Positions 60,058 to 64,000 of a stretch of 64,000 nt of DNA are shown here, piece by piece. Origin of the DNA: Neospora caninum Liverpool (lineage: Eukaryota; Apicomplexa; Conoidasida; Eucoccidiorida; Sarcocystidae). A program made the position numbers and the translations under genes. The stretch is from positions 4,529,797 to 4,593,796 of the forward strand of contig NC_018394.1 in the NCBI RefSeq assembly GCF_000208865.1, in the 5' to 3' direction. Within the stretch, counting starts at the first letter, position 1; every line of letters starts with the position of its first letter. The notes below the pieces were generated by a model. The model saw nothing but the letters and a program-made list of their open reading frames with translations, was not told the DNA's origin and made no database searches.

Positions 60058-62166
60058 ACTCGGCATTCTCTTTTTCGAACTCGCGTCTTGAGGACGGCTG
60101 GCCGCCCGACAGGCGCGCGGGCTTGGAGCTTGTGCGCAGAGCCGACGCCCAGGGGAAGAGGACTCCTGGACGCCCTGCCGTTTCTGAGGAATTCAAATTT
60201 CTACTCCAGCTGTTGCTGCTGCCTGAGACAGTGCCCCAGATGGGCACTGTCTCAGGCAGCAGACTGGAAATTTGAGGGTTTGTTGTTGCGTTCTTCGCTT
60301 TCCCGTGGGCCAGCGCGTGTTTGGCCGAGAAGCGCATCTGTTTCTGTTCTCTGGAGGCGCGCGTTTGGCAGCTTGGGCCTTGGAGGCACTCTTCGTCCCA
60401 CCCAAACAGGAGAAGCCGAGAGGCGAGCGGGATGCAGAACCGTTGTCTCGCGCCCCCGCCTCCCGGCTCTTCCGCAGCCAGGTTTTTTTCCGCCGCAGGC
60501 ATGTTTCTGTTCATGCTGCCACCGTTGTGTGCTTCACATAGTTACAGGGATCACTCTCGCGCGGTTCGATGCGCCATCCACATCGACATGCCGACGCGTC
60601 GCTCGCTGTCTCGCGACGCGTGGGCGTCGCTGTACGTCTCGTGCACCCCGTAGGTTAACGCCAATGGATTTTCAATGCCCTCGGGCCCTGAATGCGCGCT
60701 TCTTTTGTCCTTTGCCTCCCCGCAACGAACGCAGCAGATCGCGTCCTTCCAATTACCCCAGACTCGCCTCTGCGCGTATGTCAACATCTTCAGATGGGCG
60801 ACCGCTTTTACCGTGTGCATGTGTTTTCGTCTGTGTGTATCTGTCGTGGATGACTCGACTTCAGTTTCGGACGTTCGCGCCCGGCTGTGTTGTGGCGCTG
60901 TCCCCACAAAGAAACCGCGTCTGACGCTGGTCTGCGCAGTAAGGCCGTTGGCCGTGCTTCCCCGCTTTTTCGAAAGACGAAACGGGCGTAAAGTTCCCTC
61001 GCTAGTCGCCAGCTACTCTTCAAGCGAACACCCGCCCTTCGCTACGACCCGCAGGGCACCCGCACTGGCTCAGCTTTCCTTGCTGTCGGACGTCGAGAGC
61101 CGGCGTCTCTGAACTGAACGGTCGACACACCCGCAGTGAACGTCGAGTCGCCTGGGACCGCGACGGCGCCTAAAGCGCGAAAGGCAACTCTAAGTCGATT
61201 TGCACGCTTTTTTTGTGCCCGGCTGTCCAGTGGTCCGCGCCGCTTCACCCGCCGTTAGCCGTCTCCGCTCTTGCCGCGAGCCTTGCCATGAAAGCGTAAC
61301 TTTTCCGACCAACGGAAAACGCCCCGTCAAGCGCCCACGAAGGGAAAAACGACATCGTACGCCGGCGTGGGCTGCAAACCACACTACGGGTGCTACTCGT
61401 GTCTCTCGGAGGTTGAGACGTACATGCATCGAAGCACTCCCAGGCTATGTGTCTCGGCGGCCTGGATCTTAGCGAAGGGCTCTTTCCCGGTTTGATCCGT
61501 GCCCGTCCCCAGCAAACTCGGATGCACTCGAAAAAGCTCGCGTTTGAAAAGTGTTGCCTAGCGGGGCCTGTGCAGCAGAGCGCCACCGCGGACAGAAGAT
61601 GCAAAGTTACGTGGACAGAGACACACTCACAGAGGGCCGCGCAGATTCCGAAACAAAGTTCATGGCAAGACACTAAGACAAACACTCAAACTGTTCACAG
61701 ACGTGGACGCCTCAAGAGGCGATGAACAGAAGTCGGAGAAACACACACCTCGCCGCCATCACTTCCGTCCTGTTCTCCACTCCCTTTTCTCCTTTGTCTC
61801 TCTCTGTCTAGCGTCGCCTTCTCCAGGTTAGCCCCTTTTTCTGGTGTATCGCCTTCAGCCGTTTTCTCGCCGGCCTTTTGTCTGCTCGTGCTTGCGCCCC
61901 GTCGTCGTTTGCGCGTCGCTCACACCCTGACACTTTCCCGTGCCGTTCAGCTTCAGCTCCTCACAGCCTTTGCTCTCCTCAACCTCGCTTTTCCTCTCGC
62001 TCTCCGCTACACGCCCCCGCTCCTAGGCTCCCCTTTTCCTCACTCCTTCTCCGGCTTCTCGCGGTGCGCCACCGGATATGTGCTTGGCGCCAGCTTTTCT
62101 CCAGTTCCTTCTTCGGCTTTCGTTTCTTCTTCCCTGCTTCGTGCGTCGTCGCTCGCCTCTATTCGT
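60058..62166. other. Intergenic between two convergent genes
   Basis: Contains the 3' flank of the giant gene and, from about 61.75 kb on, a CT-rich flank of the last gene. The only distinct structure is the hairpin at 60193-60275. Plus-strand frames at 60088-60924 and 61888-62632 show no domains. Confidence 0.5.
60193..60275. repeat. Perfect 21-bp inverted repeat with 5-base loop, plus outer arms
   Basis: Bases 60216-60236 are the exact reverse complement of 60242-60262 with a CAGAT loop between. Beyond a mismatched stretch, TCAAATTT at 60193-60200 pairs again with AAATTTGA at 60268-60275. It begins about 135 bp after the stop codon of the giant gene, so the transcript would form a long stem. 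It is not followed by a T-run of bacterial-terminator type, and I recognise no known RNA element. Confidence 0.9.
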
Positions 62167-63861
62167 TCAGGGCGTCGGCGTCTCCGGTCTCTCTGTCGCC
62201 ACCTCCGTTGTCTCTGCCTCCCCGCGTTGCTCCTTTCCCGCTTCTTCTTGCTCTTCCGCCTTCCGCTTCTGTTCAGCCAGCGCCGCCTTGATCTTCATCA
62301 CACGCGCTGTGAAGAGTGCCCGGTCCAGAATCACCGTCGCGCCGCCTCCGCAAGACGTGGAGTTGAGCACGTCACAAACGATGGCCCGTCCCGCCCACCA
62401 CGCGTTTTCCTCTTCTCTCCTTTCTTTCTCTCTCGCTTCCGCGTCGCCGCTCTCTGCACGACTTGCCATGTCGAATACGAAAGGCCGGTGCGGCGACGGC
62501 GAGGGAGAACCGCGAGAAGAAGCAGAGGCCGGCACAGAGAGCCGCGCCTCATCCTGTGAGGCGACTTCCGGCCCCGCGTCGCTTTGGGCTCGCCCTGCCC
62601 GAGACCTCGACCGAAGCCAGAAGAGCTGTTGATCTGACGCGTGCCACAGAGCGTCCTCGTCCCGCTCCGTGTCGGCCTCGCCTTTTTCTGCCTCTGCAGC
62701 GTCTTCGCTGCTTCGCGCCTTCTCAAAGGCGTTCAAAAGAAGTTCCAGAGGAAAGTCTCGGCCCTCCGTCAAAATCTTGAGGTTGGTCAAAAGCTGGTAG
62801 AGCGGGTGACCTGTGTGCCGGAACTCCAGGCGAACTGTGTCTTCAGTCAGTTCGATGTGAGAGAAAACTTCTGAAGCTGAACACGTCGGTGAAAGAGAAG
62901 AGTGAGACGTCCGAGCGAGAGAATCAGACAGACAGGAGGACGCTGGAGCCGAAGACGCGCCAGGAACTAGGGCGGAAGAGGAAGATGAAGAGGACGAAGA
63001 GGACGAAGACGGCGAGGAAGGACGGGAAGACGAGAAAGGAGGAGGCACAGAGCCAAGCATGACGTTTTTGTGGACGGGGCCATGCTCATGCGGCTTCTCT
63101 AAGCGACTGAGGAGCTCGCCAGTGAAGTGCAGCACGGCAGAAAGTTGCGAGGGAGAAGACGGAGAAGAAGAATTAAAGAGGGAAACGAGACTCGACGCGT
63201 TTGTCGAGTCGCAAGACGCAGGAGACGCAGCAGACACAGGCGGAGAAGGAGGCGAAGATGGTGAAGGAGATGAAGAAGGCCCAGACGACAGGTAACATTT
63301 CAAAGTTGGCAGGGGGAGAGAGAGAGGGAAACGAGCATGGGTGCGAGCACCAGGGATCGGGGAGGAATCGAGCACAAGCGAAGAACACCACGCGTGCGGC
63401 AGGGCGGCGGAGGAAGCGAGAGAAGAAAACGCTAAGCAACGAAGTGGCAAACGCGGCGAGAATGGAAGGCCCCCAACCGTCTGCCTCATTCGTCGCCTCG
63501 CGGCCACGTGAGCGTCCAACTGAAACAGGGTTCTGTGTGCTAGGACTGGCCGGTCCCCTTCGCTTCCCCGCGTATCCGACGTCTCCCAGGCGCCGCGCGA
63601 GTGTCTCTGGAGACAGTCTCCGTTCAGAGAGTCCCTCGCGGCGTGACCCTGCCGACTCTGGGCGTGACAAGCTCGGAGACAGGCCTGTGGCGCTGCTGCG
63701 AAGGAGGAGGAGGCAACCCTCGGCGCGGCTGCCTGTGTGCGTTCGCTGTGGGCATGCGATTCGCGAAAAGCCGAGAACACTGCCGACCCGCACGGCCCGA
63801 GGCAGGCAGGGCGCGTGGCGATCGGGCGAAGCGACACGAGGCGAGAACCAGCGGGAGACAT
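62167..63861 (-). CDS. Unrecognised 564-residue protein, possibly organellar
   Basis: A single open frame from an ATG at 63861 to a TGA ending at 62167. The first 150 residues are rich in Arg, Ala and Ser with few acidic residues, compatible with a mitochondrial presequence, though I cannot distinguish this from low-complexity extension. Poly-Ser tracts occupy the middle (GAAGAGGAC-type codon repeats around 62960-63010 on the plus strand). An ordered block follows: VFSHIELTEDTVRLEFRHTG, then HPLYQLLTNLKILTEG and FPLELLLNAFEKA, and after an acidic spacer a second block WAGRAIVCDVLNSTSCGGGATV..RALFTARVMKIKAALAEQKRK, ending in a charged tail. I do not recognise the family. It is convergent with the giant gene. 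Confidence 0.78.
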   Translation of the reverse strand: MSPAGSRLVSLRPIATRPACLGPCGSAVFSAFRESHAHSERTQAAAPRVASSSFAAAPQACLRACHAQSRQGHAARDSLNGDCLQRHSRGAWETSDTRGSEGDRPVLAHRTLFQLDAHVAARRRMRQTVGGLPFSPRLPLRCLAFSSLASSAALPHAWCSSLVLDSSPIPGARTHARFPLSLPLPTLKCYLSSGPSSSPSPSSPPSPPVSAASPASCDSTNASSLVSLFNSSSPSSPSQLSAVLHFTGELLSRLEKPHEHGPVHKNVMLGSVPPPFSSSRPSSPSSSSSSSSSSSSALVPGASSAPASSCLSDSLARTSHSSLSPTCSASEVFSHIELTEDTVRLEFRHTGHPLYQLLTNLKILTEGRDFPLELLLNAFEKARSSEDAAEAEKGEADTERDEDALWHASDQQLFWLRSRSRAGRAQSDAGPEVASQDEARLSVPASASSRGSPSPSPHRPFVFDMASRAESGDAEAREKERREEENAWWAGRAIVCDVLNSTSCGGGATVILDRALFTARVMKIKAALAEQKRKAEEQEEAGKEQRGEAETTEVATERPETPTP

Positions 63862-64000
63862 GATCAGGGAAGAGCGCGAGCAGGGACGCGCACGCAGCGT
63901 GGGAAACGCAAGAGAAAGAGGAAGCAGAAAAGGCAGAAGAAAAAAAGAAAACAGAAGTGTGTGGAGAGAAACAGACGCGTTTGTGGGACCGGAGACAGGA

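Noticed and set aside
60193..60275. Reading the hairpin as a Rho-independent transcription terminator
   Set aside because: The organism is eukaryotic and no T-run follows the stem.

Overview
The window is nuclear DNA of a coccidian apicomplexan, most likely Toxoplasma gondii or a close relative (Neospora, Hammondia). Reasons visible in the sequence: intron-rich genes with GT-AG introns, GC-rich coding exons, Ser-rich low-complexity protein extensions, (AT)n and ATGT microsatellites in introns, and recurrent TGCATGC motifs. No bacterial signals, transposons, CRISPR arrays or recognisable RNA genes were seen.

Layout. 1-6 kb: no firm gene; on the minus strand a signal-peptide exon (3949-4395), a transmembrane exon (about 2800-3127) and diverged tandem copies of the signal-peptide segment (about 4.9 and 5.6-5.95 kb) suggest a decaying lineage-specific secreted/membrane family. 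7.6-8.9 kb (+): a two-exon longin R-SNARE with Asn instead of Arg at the zero layer. 12.8-19.2 kb (-): a ten-exon-or-more CDP-alcohol phosphotransferase of the choline/ethanolamine phosphotransferase family. 21.5-25.7 kb (+): a very large monoacylglycerol-lipase-like alpha/beta hydrolase. 30.0-33.9 kb (+): prefoldin subunit 3, eight exons. 35.2-35.3 kb (-): the last exon of a succinate-semialdehyde-dehydrogenase-like gene, cut off by a 100-N assembly gap. 35.6-39.8 kb (+): a large unrecognised protein whose 5' end is lost at the same gap. 41.6-42.3 kb (-): a small four-exon type I membrane protein with three introns of 60-64 bp, p24/emp24-like at its membrane end. 43.5-47.3 kb (-): SCO1-type copper chaperone, seven exons. 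52.1-60.1 kb (+): a 2.3-kresidue basic Ser/Pro-rich and coiled-coil protein. 62.2-63.9 kb (-): a 564-residue unrecognised protein, possibly organellar.

The genes do not form an operon or one pathway. They are scattered housekeeping functions: phospholipid synthesis, lipid hydrolysis, vesicle fusion, tubulin/actin folding, cytochrome oxidase assembly and GABA-shunt metabolism, plus several apicomplexan orphans. The most unusual items are the small gene with uniform tiny introns, the zero-layer substitution in the SNARE, the gap that beheads two genes, the degenerate tandem family at the left end, and a 21-bp-arm perfect hairpin at about 60.2 kb. Exon boundaries were placed by eye from splice consensus, reading-frame continuity and family alignment, so individual junctions may be off.
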